From: Bacteroidota bacterium
GTDB taxonomy: Bacteria > Bacteroidota > Bacteroidia > Chitinophagales > Saprospiraceae
Direction: 5' to 3'
Length of the DNA stretch: 64,000 bases
NCBI GenBank assembly: GCA_024642705.1
Contig: JAHEAQ010000009.1
Coordinates: 18,325-82,324 of the forward strand
Under the pieces are notes generated by a model. That model was not told where the DNA came from. It made no database searches and was given only the letters and a program-made list of their open reading frames with translations. How positions within the stretch are numbered: position 1 is the first letter of the stretch; each line of letters begins with the position of its first letter. Both the position numbers and the translations under genes were made by a program. Shown here one piece after another: positions 26,825 to 36,236 of this stretch.

Positions 26825-27505
26825 TTGTCAACAAGATTCAAACATTTATTTTTTGATTTAGATAATACAATTCTAGATTTTGACCATGCAAGCCATGAGT
26901 CTTTTGCCTCACTTTTGAATGAGAAGAAATACAATCATCCAGATGCTTACCAAGTATTTAAGATTGTAAACTCTGGAGTCTGGAAGGAATTTGAAAATGG
27001 AAAAATTACTGCAATCGAATTGCGATCAAAAAGATTTGATTTATTTTTAGAACAAATGGATTGGAAAGGAAAAGGAGCAGAATGGAACAAGCTTTATTTG
27101 GAAAATCTTATAGTTCATACGAAGTTTGTCCCTGGTGCCCAGACGCTTTTGAAAAATCTTTCCATAAATTATAAAATTCATATCGTCACTAATGGGCTTC
27201 GAGAAGTTCAAAGACCGCGAATAACAACAGCTGAATTAGATGGACTAATTTCTTCAATTACAGTTTCAGATGAAATTGGAAGTGCTAAACCACAGATAGA
27301 ATTTTTCAATGTAGCTTCCAATAATGCTGGAAATCCAGATAAATCTGAAATATTAATGATTGGAGATAATTATTCAAGCGATATAATTGGCGCCCACAAT
27401 TATGGAGTTCAATCTTGTTGGTTCAATTTTAAAAATGAAAAAATTGATAATGGTGTTCATAATTTTGCAATTAGTCAAATAGTTGATTTGAACCAAATCA
27501 TATGA
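26825..27505 (+). CDS. yjjG: YjjG family noncanonical pyrimidine nucleotidase (HAD)
   Basis: HAD-superfamily phosphatase of 226 aa. Motif I is FFDLDNTILDF (nucleophile Asp), motif II IVTNGLREVQRPRI, motif III region GSAKPQIEFF (Lys), and motif IV MIGDNYSSDIIGA. YjjG hydrolyses noncanonical pyrimidine nucleoside monophosphates and so protects against base-analogue incorporation. The start is a TTG at 26825, 9 bases after the BNR protein stop; no ATG is available before motif I. Length is typical. Confidence 0.85.
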   Translation: MSTRFKHLFFDLDNTILDFDHASHESFASLLNEKKYNHPDAYQVFKIVNSGVWKEFENGKITAIELRSKRFDLFLEQMDWKGKGAEWNKLYLENLIVHTKFVPGAQTLLKNLSINYKIHIVTNGLREVQRPRITTAELDGLISSITVSDEIGSAKPQIEFFNVASNNAGNPDKSEILMIGDNYSSDIIGAHNYGVQSCWFNFKNEKIDNGVHNFAISQIVDLNQII

Positions 27506-27914
27506 ATATAATTTTCAAAAAATTAGATTTCTATTAGTTACGCTTTTTAGAAATCCAATTTGGAAATTCAAATTAAAATTCATTTTGGAATGAAACTTTT
27601 GTACCGTAGATAAAGGATTTAGATTGACTGTTCATAATCATATCGAAAGCATTTATTATTAATTTTCTTCCATAATTACTCTGTTGATGTAACTAGAGAT
27701 TTAACTTTCTCTGCACCAATACTTCTTCAGTATAAATATTTTTCTGATTAAAAACTTCAATTAAATCAAAACTTGGGTTTTGGTAAACGACATGATTGAT
27801 TAAATTCAATATTTTGAATTTATAATTTGAACTTAATTATTAAATTGTCAATTTGTTGGCAGACCTTCATTTGTCTCAATTCGATGAAACATTGGCTCTT
27901 TAAATAAGTATATA
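27506..27914. other. Intergenic region, no gene seen
   Basis: About 410 bases between the convergent yjjG and FAD oxidoreductase genes. Stops are frequent in all frames. I saw no strong hairpin, repeat or RNA gene. Confidence 0.5.
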
Positions 27915-29627
27915 TTATTCTAAAATTTGATCCAATTTGAGTAACATTTCTCTAATCTTATTATATGCAATTTCTTGAACAGCTTTGTCCTCTTCAATGG
28001 CTAAAGAAGCAATAACCGCTGAACTTTGACCTAAAACCATAAAAACTGGTTCCATACGAATCGATCCAAATGCAATATGTGTAGCACTAAGGCAAATAGG
28101 AACTACCAAATTAGAACATTCTTCTATTTTTGGCACGATTGAACGATAACTTATTGGGAAAGGAGCTTTTACCCGTGCTTCAACATTTCCTTCATTTGAC
28201 ACAAATCCATTTGAATTCACATAGCGTTTTATATGGTGGGAATCCATACCGTAAGCTGCCATTCCAACTGGATCCTGCACTATTTCAATTCCTTCGCAGT
28301 TTTTTTGAGTCATTACATAATTGCTGATCATTCGCCGGGCTTCTCTTATGTAAAGTTGTTGTTGCCATCCATCTTCTCTTTCATATTCGTCTTTACATGT
28401 CCCCCATTGAGAAACCTTATCCCTTACTATTTTTGGAATTCTATGATGGTAGCCTAATGTCCACATCAATCCTTGTTGGTATTGTCGATGTCGAATTAAA
28501 ATATTTTCGCGTTCTTCATAGGATGCTTCAGGGTATTCCCAATTTTGTCCTATAAAATCAGTCGAAAACCCTTTTTGATTGTTGGTATCTGTTTTACGAT
28601 TTGGCATAGGTGAATTGATCCAAGGAACCAGAGGATCACCATAAGAATACATTTCTTCAATTGGCCCTGTTGCTGCTTCATAATTACGAAATAAAAGCTC
28701 ATAATCCATTTCGTTATAACCCTTAGGTTTCTGAAAAGGTATTCTATTTTCAGGATGGTCGGTTAGTGTCATTCGGAAGCAATAGGCTTGTATCCCTTCG
28801 TCCCCTTGTCCTTCACTTCTATACTCTTTTGCAGAAATAAAAGGAAGAAGTCCACTAGAAGAATCCCCTTTAACAATATACGGATCGACACCATCGATAA
28901 AATTGTGATACACGCTATTATTTGAAACTGCACCAAGCAATGTTGTCCCAAATTTGTTGGACTGAATCCCATTCAGAGATTCCCCATATTGAGAATTAGA
29001 TTCTCTGCCAATAGTGTATGAAACACCAGCAGCAGCCATGAGATCTCCTTCATAAGTGGCATCGATAAATACTTTACCAAAAAAAATATCGCCAGATTCC
29101 ATAGAAATGGATTTGATAGCCTTATAATTTTTTGATACCCCTTCTGCCCTATTAAGTTTCTGATTGTACACTATTCTAATATCAAGATTTTCGATCATTT
29201 TATGATAGACTTTCAGAGCGGCTGAAGGCTCAAATGTCCACATTGCATTTTCATCTTTTCTTGATCGAGATTGCCCTTCGTCTATATATTCAGACCTGAG
29301 TTGCCAAACCCAATTTGCAGAATCCAAATAATACGTTTTAATATTCTTATAAAACTCACGTGAAATTCCTCCTATGACTTGCTTATTTCCAATATCTGTC
29401 TGACCAAGACCTCCTGTTGTTAAACCCCCTAAACGATTGGTAGGCTCTATTAAAATGACTGATTTTTCAAGTCTTGCTGATTGAATAGCTGCACTTAAAC
29501 CAGCAGAAGTACCCCCATAAATAATAACATCTGCGGAATTATGATTTTCAATACTCCCACATCCGAATAAAGCAGAGGTAATAATTATAAGTGCTAAAAT
29601 TTTAAGTAATGTTTTTTTAATTTGCAT
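27915..29627 (-). CDS. FAD-dependent oxidoreductase, predicted lipoprotein
   Basis: Protein of 570 aa of the FAD_oxidored (PF12831-like) family. A type II signal peptide with lipobox LFGC (Cys23) precedes the dinucleotide fold: VIIYGGTSAGLSAAIQSARL at about 33-52, then LIEPTNRLGGLTTGGLGQTD, the second family motif. KVFIDATYEGDLMAAAGV and the C-terminal IRMEPVFMVLGQSSAVIASLA are also standard. Relatives act on sugars or other small molecules, but substrates are mostly unknown. Export of an FAD enzyme as a lipoprotein is notable. The gene stands alone on the minus strand. Confidence 0.82.
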   Translation of the reverse strand: MQIKKTLLKILALIIITSALFGCGSIENHNSADVIIYGGTSAGLSAAIQSARLEKSVILIEPTNRLGGLTTGGLGQTDIGNKQVIGGISREFYKNIKTYYLDSANWVWQLRSEYIDEGQSRSRKDENAMWTFEPSAALKVYHKMIENLDIRIVYNQKLNRAEGVSKNYKAIKSISMESGDIFFGKVFIDATYEGDLMAAAGVSYTIGRESNSQYGESLNGIQSNKFGTTLLGAVSNNSVYHNFIDGVDPYIVKGDSSSGLLPFISAKEYRSEGQGDEGIQAYCFRMTLTDHPENRIPFQKPKGYNEMDYELLFRNYEAATGPIEEMYSYGDPLVPWINSPMPNRKTDTNNQKGFSTDFIGQNWEYPEASYEERENILIRHRQYQQGLMWTLGYHHRIPKIVRDKVSQWGTCKDEYEREDGWQQQLYIREARRMISNYVMTQKNCEGIEIVQDPVGMAAYGMDSHHIKRYVNSNGFVSNEGNVEARVKAPFPISYRSIVPKIEECSNLVVPICLSATHIAFGSIRMEPVFMVLGQSSAVIASLAIEEDKAVQEIAYNKIREMLLKLDQILE

Positions 29628-29836
29628 AAGAAGATACGGCTATTTTGATTTTTGTGATAAAATAATAAAATAATTAACAGTTCGCTTTTGAGCCAAGCTT
29701 TTCGTTGATACGGTTTTGATTTTCATATCCTTTTCACTCTGAATTTCTATATTTAATACTATCAGTTTCCAAAACTTCTAAATTACAGAAAAAATAACTC
29801 ATCCTTGGTATTGATTGATATTGCCAATTATCCAGT

Positions 29837-30331
29837 TTATCTTATTGTGTTGGCATTCCACATTTGTTTATCATTCACTTTACATTTAACCAAAATCCAT
29901 GCAGAAATTCCCGCGAAGATTGTCATAACGAATGCACTACAAATTAAATCGACAAAAATACCAGATAAAGAATAAATATTTTGCGCAGAAAAAAGACCAA
30001 AATTAGTTGCTACCAAAAAAAGTAAGCCAAGTATAAAGCCAAACTTTAAGCCTGAAATAAAGGTTTTTGTGCCTGACCTTTTTATTGTCGTTGTAATCAA
30101 AATACCAAATGATAATGTTGAAAATAGTATTGCCCAATATATTTGTTGGTCGGATGGTCGATACTGTTGATTTAAATATTCTAGTGCACCTGATACTGGA
30201 TTTGATGTAAAGAAATCTTTTAAAACTAAAAAATAAATACCTGCAAGAAGTATTAAGTTAGATATAGCGTTAACTGTACCTGCAAAAAGATAATTTTTGG
30301 TTATCATTTTGCTGCTATTTTTATTAACCAC
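29837..30331 (-). CDS. Four-helix membrane protein of unknown family
   Basis: Membrane protein of 164 aa with four hydrophobic segments (about residues 14-36, 64-82, 92-108 and 117-147) linked by short loops. I do not recognise the family. The frame opens with GTG at 30331; an ATG eight codons later (MITKNYLFAG) is equally possible. The GTG overlaps the stop of the 41-aa ORF by 8 bases, which suggests coupling. Confidence 0.55.
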   Translation of the reverse strand: MVNKNSSKMITKNYLFAGTVNAISNLILLAGIYFLVLKDFFTSNPVSGALEYLNQQYRPSDQQIYWAILFSTLSFGILITTTIKRSGTKTFISGLKFGFILGLLFLVATNFGLFSAQNIYSLSGIFVDLICSAFVMTIFAGISAWILVKCKVNDKQMWNANTIR

Positions 30332-30449
30332 TTAATTTATTAAACCTTTCATTTAAATTGTTAGATTTGAATGCGGACACAAAGATAAAACCTAAAAACA
30401 AGGTCAATGTTATTGAATAAATTTTTAGAATGAAGTTTTCTTTTTTCAT
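30324..30449 (-). CDS. 41-aa small ORF, possibly a truncated secreted protein
   Basis: An ATG-started frame of 41 codons encodes MKKENF followed by a hydrophobic helix (ILKIYSITLTLFLGFIFVSAF) and the short tail KSNNLNERFNKLSG. This looks like the N-terminal signal or anchor segment seen at the front of longer Bacteroidota secreted proteins, so it could be a real tiny membrane protein or the surviving 5' end of a lost gene. It overlaps the GTG start of the four-helix membrane protein gene by 8 bases. Confidence 0.45.
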   Translation of the reverse strand: MKKENFILKIYSITLTLFLGFIFVSAFKSNNLNERFNKLSG

Positions 30450-30548
30450 TGATAATTATTTTAATTGATTACAAAAGCGAGATATGCTAAGTATCCGACG
30501 GATTGGGGCAATGATCGACACAGCTGTTATTGGTACCCATGGAATTTG

Positions 30549-31313
30549 TCATTTCTTATGTTCGAGTTTCTCGTTAATTTTAGAGATCAAATCTTTAGCA
30601 TTCTTATTTAATTGGTCAAAGTAATTCAAAAATTCATTATTCCTGTTTTGAATAATCAACGCCAGTGTTTCGAGAGACTGAAATTCTTTAGAAGATGGCT
30701 CATTAAAAAATTTCCACTCATTATCATTATAAACACTTGGATCATCATTCAACTGCATATAATATTTCAAAGTGCCACTTGCAATGATAAATACTTCGAC
30801 AGATAGTTGATTACTCGTGATATTATATTCTTCAATTTGCGATGCAAACTGTTCATTTAAACGATAATAATTGGATATATAAGATTTAAGAACTGGGGGC
30901 TTAATTATTCCTAAATTCCCGGTACTAGTTAATTCTAGATAAGTTGGATTGTGTGTAATAAGAGGATCTGTTGACAAGTCTAAGTGAATTAATAAGTTTC
31001 TAATCTCCTCTCTGCTTTCCTGGGTTTTATAGATTTCAAGGATAAATTTCCTAGTACTGCTATAAGCTTGACTATACATTGAAATTCTATTATTATAATA
31101 AGTTGTATCAAAAGCCAGATCAATGGTCAATTGTTCTAAATATTGAGTTTCCAAGATTCTCTGTTTTCTTTTTTCATTCCAATTGTTTACTTGCAGGGCT
31201 AACAATATTCCAACCATTACCAGAAATATTTCACCAACAGCATAAATCAAGTATCTTTTTAGATTTCCATCGCCAGCTAATTTTCGTCTTATTTTTCGAA
31301 AAAATTTTAGCAT
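30549..31313 (-). CDS. DUF6090 family membrane protein (copy 2)
   Basis: Second DUF6090 member, 254 aa, with the same architecture as the gene at 5543: RKIRRKL, then YAVGEIFLVMVGILLALQVNNWNEKRKQR, a single helix at about residues 25-45, then a helical domain. The two are clearly paralogues at the N-terminus but differ strongly afterwards, so this is not a recent duplication. Function unknown. It lies upstream of the 41-aa ORF on the same strand, with a 99-base gap. Confidence 0.75.
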   Translation of the reverse strand: MLKFFRKIRRKLAGDGNLKRYLIYAVGEIFLVMVGILLALQVNNWNEKRKQRILETQYLEQLTIDLAFDTTYYNNRISMYSQAYSSTRKFILEIYKTQESREEIRNLLIHLDLSTDPLITHNPTYLELTSTGNLGIIKPPVLKSYISNYYRLNEQFASQIEEYNITSNQLSVEVFIIASGTLKYYMQLNDDPSVYNDNEWKFFNEPSSKEFQSLETLALIIQNRNNEFLNYFDQLNKNAKDLISKINEKLEHKK

Positions 31314-31635
31314 TTATTTTTCATTTTATTTTTTCAAATGACCAACAAGAATCAGATGTTTGTATTGAACATATCCACATTATTCTCTTATCCAAATTAA
31401 GTATTTCTTTTGAACTTTATTAGGCTTCGAGACTATTAATGGAAATATGCTATTAAAATTCATTATTTTAAAAACTAGATTGAAAAATAAAGCATGTATA
31501 ATACTATATTTGGTTTCGTTTTAATCAAGTTTGTGACAGTATTTAGCTTTTTCATAAAATTTAGGGAATAAAAATTAAAACATCTACATTTAAATTATTC
31601 AACTTTGATATTCAATTCTATATTTGCACTAACAT
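31314..31635. other. Divergent intergenic region upstream of pyrR
   Basis: About 320 bases between DUF6090 (-) and pyrR (+). A TATATTTG box at 31619-31626 ends 9 bases before the pyrR ATG, which would give a very short or absent leader; no TTG at proper spacing was found. No gene or RNA seen. Confidence 0.45.
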
Positions 31636-32181
31636 ATGAGTAAAGGAAGAACCATATTAGCAAGCACTAGATTTGAATTGACCATTCAACGTTTAGCCCA
31701 AGAATTACTTGAGAACTATGGTGATTTTAATAATACTTGCATAGTAGGAATTCAAGAAAAAGGCGTTGTTCTAGCAAAAAGAATCATTGAACTTATTGAA
31801 AAAGAAAACATTAAATTAAAAGTGCCTTTTGGCAAACTTGATATTACTTTTTATAGAGATGATTTTAGGACTAGGAAAGAGCCAATCAAAGCGGCAAGCA
31901 CTGAAATGGACTTCCTCATAGAAGGAAAAAAAATAATACTAATTGATGATGTTCTTTATACTGGTCGAACCATTCAATCTGCATTAGCAGCACTTCAAGA
32001 TTTTGGCAGACCTGACAAAGTTGAATTGCTTTGTTTAGTAGATAGAAGATTTAACAGACATTTACCAATTCAAGCAGATTATATAGGACTGACGATAGAT
32101 GCACTTGATGAAGCATATGTTAAAGTGGAATGGCGGAACCAAACAAATAAGGATCGGATTCTTTTATTTGCTGCAAAATAA
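31636..32181 (+). CDS. pyrR: Bifunctional pyr operon regulator / uracil phosphoribosyltransferase PyrR
   Basis: PRTase-fold protein of 181 aa. The PRPP-binding motif reads IILIDDVLYTGRTIQSALAAL (about residues 97-117), and CLVDRRFNRHLPIQADYIG follows, both diagnostic for PyrR. In Firmicutes PyrR binds attenuator RNA in response to UMP and also makes UMP from uracil and PRPP; in Bacteroidota regulation by attenuation is less certain, and here there is no leader long enough for a classic attenuator in front of it. It is followed after 6 bases by pyrB. Confidence 0.92.
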   Translation: MSKGRTILASTRFELTIQRLAQELLENYGDFNNTCIVGIQEKGVVLAKRIIELIEKENIKLKVPFGKLDITFYRDDFRTRKEPIKAASTEMDFLIEGKKIILIDDVLYTGRTIQSALAALQDFGRPDKVELLCLVDRRFNRHLPIQADYIGLTIDALDEAYVKVEWRNQTNKDRILLFAAK

Positions 32182-32187
32182 TTAAGA

Positions 32188-33123
32188 ATGACAGAGACAA
32201 AAGAATTAAGTAGCAAACACATTCTTGGCATAAAAGATCTTACTGCTGCTGAAATTCAATTGATTTTTAACACAGCTAAAAATTTTAAAGAAGTAATCAA
32301 CAGACCTATTAAAAAAGTCCCTTCTTTAAGAGATGTAACCATTGCAAATTTGTTTTTTGAAGATTCGACAAGGACAAGGATCTCATTTGAACTTGCTGAA
32401 AAAAGGCTTTCTGCTGATGTGGTTAATTTTTCTGCATCGTCATCCTCAGTAAAAAAGGGAGAGACTTTATTGGATACAGTGAACAACATACTTTCCATGA
32501 AAGTTGATATGATTGTAATGCGGCATCCTGCTCCCGGAGCATGTTCTTTTCTTTCACAAAATATAAATGCCAATATAATTAATGCAGGAGATGGAACGCA
32601 TGAACATCCAACACAAGCCTTATTAGATGCATTTTCAATGCTTGAGGTTTTTCCTGATTTAAAAAACAAAAATGTGCTGATTGCTGGAGATATTAAACAT
32701 TCTCGAGTTGCACTTTCTAATATTTTTTGCCTTAAAAAACTAGGCGCCAATGTAAAAGTTTGTGGCCCTCCTACCCTTATTCCTAAATTTATTCAAAAAC
32801 TAGGAGTAGAAGTAGAATATGATATCAAAAAAGCATTGGAATGGTGTGATGTAGCAAATGTTCTTAGGATTCAGCTTGAGAGACAAGAAATCAAGTACAT
32901 ACCTTCCTTAAGAGAATATTCTCAATATTTCGGAATCAACAAAAAGTTATTAAACAGCCTAGGTAAAAAAATAACTATAATGCACCCAGGTCCAATTAAT
33001 CGAGGAGTGGAAATAAGCAGCGACGTAGCCGATTCAGATCAATCCATTATTTTACAACAAGTTGAAAATGGAGTAGCTATAAGGATGGCAGTTTTATACT
33101 TATTAGCCGGAAAGAGATTATAA
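32188..33123 (+). CDS. pyrB: Aspartate carbamoyltransferase catalytic subunit
   Basis: Enzyme of 311 aa that condenses carbamoyl phosphate with aspartate, the committed step of pyrimidine synthesis. The carbamoyl-phosphate loop is EDSTRTRISFELAEKRL, with SSVKKGETLLDT, MRHPAPG and HEHPTQALLDAF giving the remaining active-site residues, and MHPGPINRGVE near the C-terminus is standard. No pyrI follows, so it should be the trimeric, regulatory-subunit-free type. Co-transcribed with pyrR (6-base gap). Confidence 0.94.
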   Translation: MTETKELSSKHILGIKDLTAAEIQLIFNTAKNFKEVINRPIKKVPSLRDVTIANLFFEDSTRTRISFELAEKRLSADVVNFSASSSSVKKGETLLDTVNNILSMKVDMIVMRHPAPGACSFLSQNINANIINAGDGTHEHPTQALLDAFSMLEVFPDLKNKNVLIAGDIKHSRVALSNIFCLKKLGANVKVCGPPTLIPKFIQKLGVEVEYDIKKALEWCDVANVLRIQLERQEIKYIPSLREYSQYFGINKKLLNSLGKKITIMHPGPINRGVEISSDVADSDQSIILQQVENGVAIRMAVLYLLAGKRL

Positions 33124-33219
33124 TATATCTTGTATATAACATTTATTTAACTTACTGACAGCCGATAGATAACAAGTTGTGAATAATTTTGTAATTTGTA
33201 TCAAAGAAATTGCTTTTCC

Positions 33220-36060
33220 ATGAAGAGAATCTTGATTCTTGCTGTTATTATGATTACACTAAGTCAAACTTTAACCTCTCAAAACTGTGATCAGTTCATA
33301 AAAGAGGATAGAGAAATTGGTGAACTACAACTTTTAAAAACATCAACAGAAAAAATTGTTTCAAGAGGCAGTTATTCCTATTATTTTTCGTTTGAAACAA
33401 TTAATCAGAACATATATATTAAAATGGTCTCAGATAATGGAGGAATCTTAAATGAAGGGGATGAAATCATTTTTATAGATAACAATCAAAAACGTCAAAG
33501 ATTTAGATTCCAAGATATTGGTAAAAGAACAGATAGAGGAGGAATTCCCATTTATGAAAACAAATTTTTGATTTCAGTTGAAAGTTTGAATTGGTTTGCA
33601 GATCAAAAAATGCAAACGCTCTACGTTCAAAATAACATAAGTGAATCATGGCGAAAAGTTTCATTAGCAACAAACAACCAAGCAATTCTTCAAAAATTAG
33701 CTGATTGTTTTAATGCAAGTCTTCACAAAGAAAACATTACGCAAATTCAAGACCAAATAAATCTAAATGATCCTGGAACATTAAGTAAGACGCAAAAAAA
33801 AGTCTCTGAAATGTCTGATGATGAATTGAAAGATCTGAAGCTAGAATTAGCTGAAGTAAAAGACCAAGTTAGAGCAGAGATCCAAAATGAGCGTAAAAAA
33901 AGCGAACAGATAAAATCACAGTTGAATGAGGAAGTGGCATTATCTTACCAAAATTCTAATAATAAAAAACAAGAATTTGCAGATGAAATTCTTAAAGCCA
34001 GAATAAAAGCCAATCAAGAACTTGAAAATATAAGGAAAGAAAATCAAGAACTTGTTTTGAATGAAAAGGATAAAGCAGCTGGAGCAATATCAAAAATTCA
34101 AAACGCAATCAATGAGGCTCAATTAAGTGCTGCTGAAGAAATTAACAATATCAAGCTAAAATCTGCTGAAAAAATTATAGAAATTAGAAAAGAAACTGAA
34201 TCAGAATTGGTTCGAATTAAAAAAATATTAGAAGAATCCAAAGCTGAATATGCTGATAATATTTCATTGTCCAAAGAAAGGTACAATTCAGAAATTGAAA
34301 AAATCAGAAATGAACTAGAAACAAACCTTAATGAATTTAGATCAAAAATTAATGAAACAAAATCAGTTTCTGTTGATCAAATCAATAAAGAAAGACAAAA
34401 AGCAAGCGAAGTTCTAGCTAATGTACACCAAGAAAATGCCATTGCAATTTCTAAACTCAAAGAAAATGCAGCCATTGTAAAAGAGAATATTGCAGTTGAA
34501 GTTGCCGAGGCCAGAAGAAAAGCAGCTGAAGAAAAGGCCATCATTCAAACTCAAAGTATAGATGAATTATCCAGGTTGAAAGAATCCACAAATGCTATTA
34601 AAGAAGAACTAACACTTGAAGTTATAGAATCTAGAAAAAATGCGTCTTCCACTATGTTGGCCATTCAACAAAGAATCGAAGATGAAGAAGCAAAATCAAA
34701 AGAAAGAATGCTTCTTATTCAACAAAATACCAACAAAGCCATAGAAGACATTAATGCAGCACTTGTCACCAAAATAAAAAATACAAATCAGATTGAATTT
34801 GAAAAACTTGAAGCTATTGAAAAAGAATACAATCAAAAACAAGAAGCATATAAAAATGAAATACTAAAAATAAATTATGCACTTGAGCAAAAGAAAAAAT
34901 TAGCTCAACAAGAAGAAGAAAACATAACTAAAGAATCTATTTCAAGAATGACGCAAAATAGTCAATTGGCCCAAAAAACAATTGAAGAAACAAGGCAAAA
35001 AGCAAATACAGAATTACAAAACATTAATTCAGCATTAGAAAAAGAAAAAACAAAATATGCAGAGGATGTTAAAACAAGTCGAAATGCTGCATTGACTGCA
35101 ATCGAAAAAATTGAAATAGAAAAGCAAAACACCATTAAGGAAGCACAAGAGGAAATGCTTACTTCAAGGAATACAGCTTTAGAAAAATTGAATTTGACCA
35201 ATCAGGAAGCGAATAAAAGAATTCAAGAAATAAAAACCAAAAACGCAAATGAAATTGCTTTGTTAAAAACCAATGCAATTAATCAAAAAGAGGAAATTCA
35301 AAAGGAAGTTTTAGATTTCAAACAAAAAGCCACTATAGAATTAAATAAAAATAAAGAAAAGTTTGCCAGTGAAACATTGAAACAACAAGAAGCTTTTAAT
35401 ATTGAAGTACAAAACCAAGTTAAGGAATTACTTGATTTTAAAAAGAAGACGGCAGAAGAGGTGAAGACTGCTAAAGAAGCAGCAGCCAAAACTATTTATG
35501 ATGCTGAGAAATTAGCTTTAGATTCAAAATATAAATTATCCAACGAAATAAAATTAGCTCAACAAGAAGCTGCTGAAAAAATCAACCGCATCACTAAAGA
35601 AAGTACTAATGAAATTAGCAACTTGAATATTCAAGTTACTAAGGCAATTGATAGCGCAAATGAATTAAAAGAAAGGGAAATTATAGCAATTGAAGAAGAA
35701 ATAAAACAAGAGAAATTGAAAGGAAAAGCTGAAATTGAAAACATTCGTGCTACAACAAAAAAAGAAGTCGAATCCATCATTGCAGCATCCAATCTAGAAA
35801 AAGCGAAATACATTCAAGAGAAAGAAAATTCCAGATTGGAGAATCTTGAAGAAGACAAAAAACTTAGGGAAGATTACACCAATCAGCTTTATGAAGCTCA
35901 AAAAAATGCGATTGAAACCATTCAAAAAATAAAAGCTGAAACCGCTGAAGAAATTTCTGAACAGAATAAATTAATTTCCGAAAAAGAATTGAAAATTGCT
36001 GAATTGGAAAAGAAAATTTTGGAACTTGAAGAAAAACTAAAAAAAACTAAGAATAATTAA
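33220..36060 (+). CDS. Secreted giant coiled-coil protein
   Basis: Exported protein of about 946 aa. An earlier TTG at 33196 is in frame, but the ATG at 33220 starts a clean signal peptide (KRILILAVIMITLSQTLTSQ). Residues of about 20-160 form a globular beta-rich domain (YSYYFSFETINQNIYIKM, GDEIIFIDNNQKRQRF, ISVESLNWFADQK). From about residue 180 to the end the protein is one uninterrupted Lys/Glu/Ala-rich alpha helix with coiled-coil character, about 760 residues or more than 100 nm if extended. Many stretches repeat with an 11-residue step. No T9SS domain, lipobox or membrane anchor is seen, so it is probably periplasmic. I recognise no family. Confidence 0.7.
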   Translation: MKRILILAVIMITLSQTLTSQNCDQFIKEDREIGELQLLKTSTEKIVSRGSYSYYFSFETINQNIYIKMVSDNGGILNEGDEIIFIDNNQKRQRFRFQDIGKRTDRGGIPIYENKFLISVESLNWFADQKMQTLYVQNNISESWRKVSLATNNQAILQKLADCFNASLHKENITQIQDQINLNDPGTLSKTQKKVSEMSDDELKDLKLELAEVKDQVRAEIQNERKKSEQIKSQLNEEVALSYQNSNNKKQEFADEILKARIKANQELENIRKENQELVLNEKDKAAGAISKIQNAINEAQLSAAEEINNIKLKSAEKIIEIRKETESELVRIKKILEESKAEYADNISLSKERYNSEIEKIRNELETNLNEFRSKINETKSVSVDQINKERQKASEVLANVHQENAIAISKLKENAAIVKENIAVEVAEARRKAAEEKAIIQTQSIDELSRLKESTNAIKEELTLEVIESRKNASSTMLAIQQRIEDEEAKSKERMLLIQQNTNKAIEDINAALVTKIKNTNQIEFEKLEAIEKEYNQKQEAYKNEILKINYALEQKKKLAQQEEENITKESISRMTQNSQLAQKTIEETRQKANTELQNINSALEKEKTKYAEDVKTSRNAALTAIEKIEIEKQNTIKEAQEEMLTSRNTALEKLNLTNQEANKRIQEIKTKNANEIALLKTNAINQKEEIQKEVLDFKQKATIELNKNKEKFASETLKQQEAFNIEVQNQVKELLDFKKKTAEEVKTAKEAAAKTIYDAEKLALDSKYKLSNEIKLAQQEAAEKINRITKESTNEISNLNIQVTKAIDSANELKEREIIAIEEEIKQEKLKGKAEIENIRATTKKEVESIIAASNLEKAKYIQEKENSRLENLEEDKKLREDYTNQLYEAQKNAIETIQKIKAETAEEISEQNKLISEKELKIAELEKKILELEEKLKKTKNN

Positions 36061-36236
36061 GCTTTTAAGTACTACAATTTTAGTTCCCTTCAATAAATTA
36101 TATTTTGGAACGTTATTATTTCGTCTGGTAAAATAATTTTATTCAACTTTGTAAAGTTAATTATATCATAAGATGTCTTTATAATTAATCATATAAATTA
36201 TAATTTCTGTTTCTTTCTAAAAATATTTCAAATTTT

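Noticed and set aside
31079-31423. 114-codon plus-strand frame
   Set aside because: Antisense to the DUF6090 gene; composition rich in Phe/Ile/His as expected for a shadow frame.
31560-31640. PyrR-type attenuator before pyrR
   Set aside because: No hairpin pair or binding loop is visible and the likely start site leaves almost no leader.
32256-32750. 164-codon minus-strand frame
   Set aside because: Antisense to pyrB, which is certain by motifs.
33760-36050. Repetitive DNA resembling a tandem array
   Set aside because: The repetition comes from the Lys/Glu/Ala-rich coiled-coil coding sequence; units are not identical and there are no CRISPR-like spacers.
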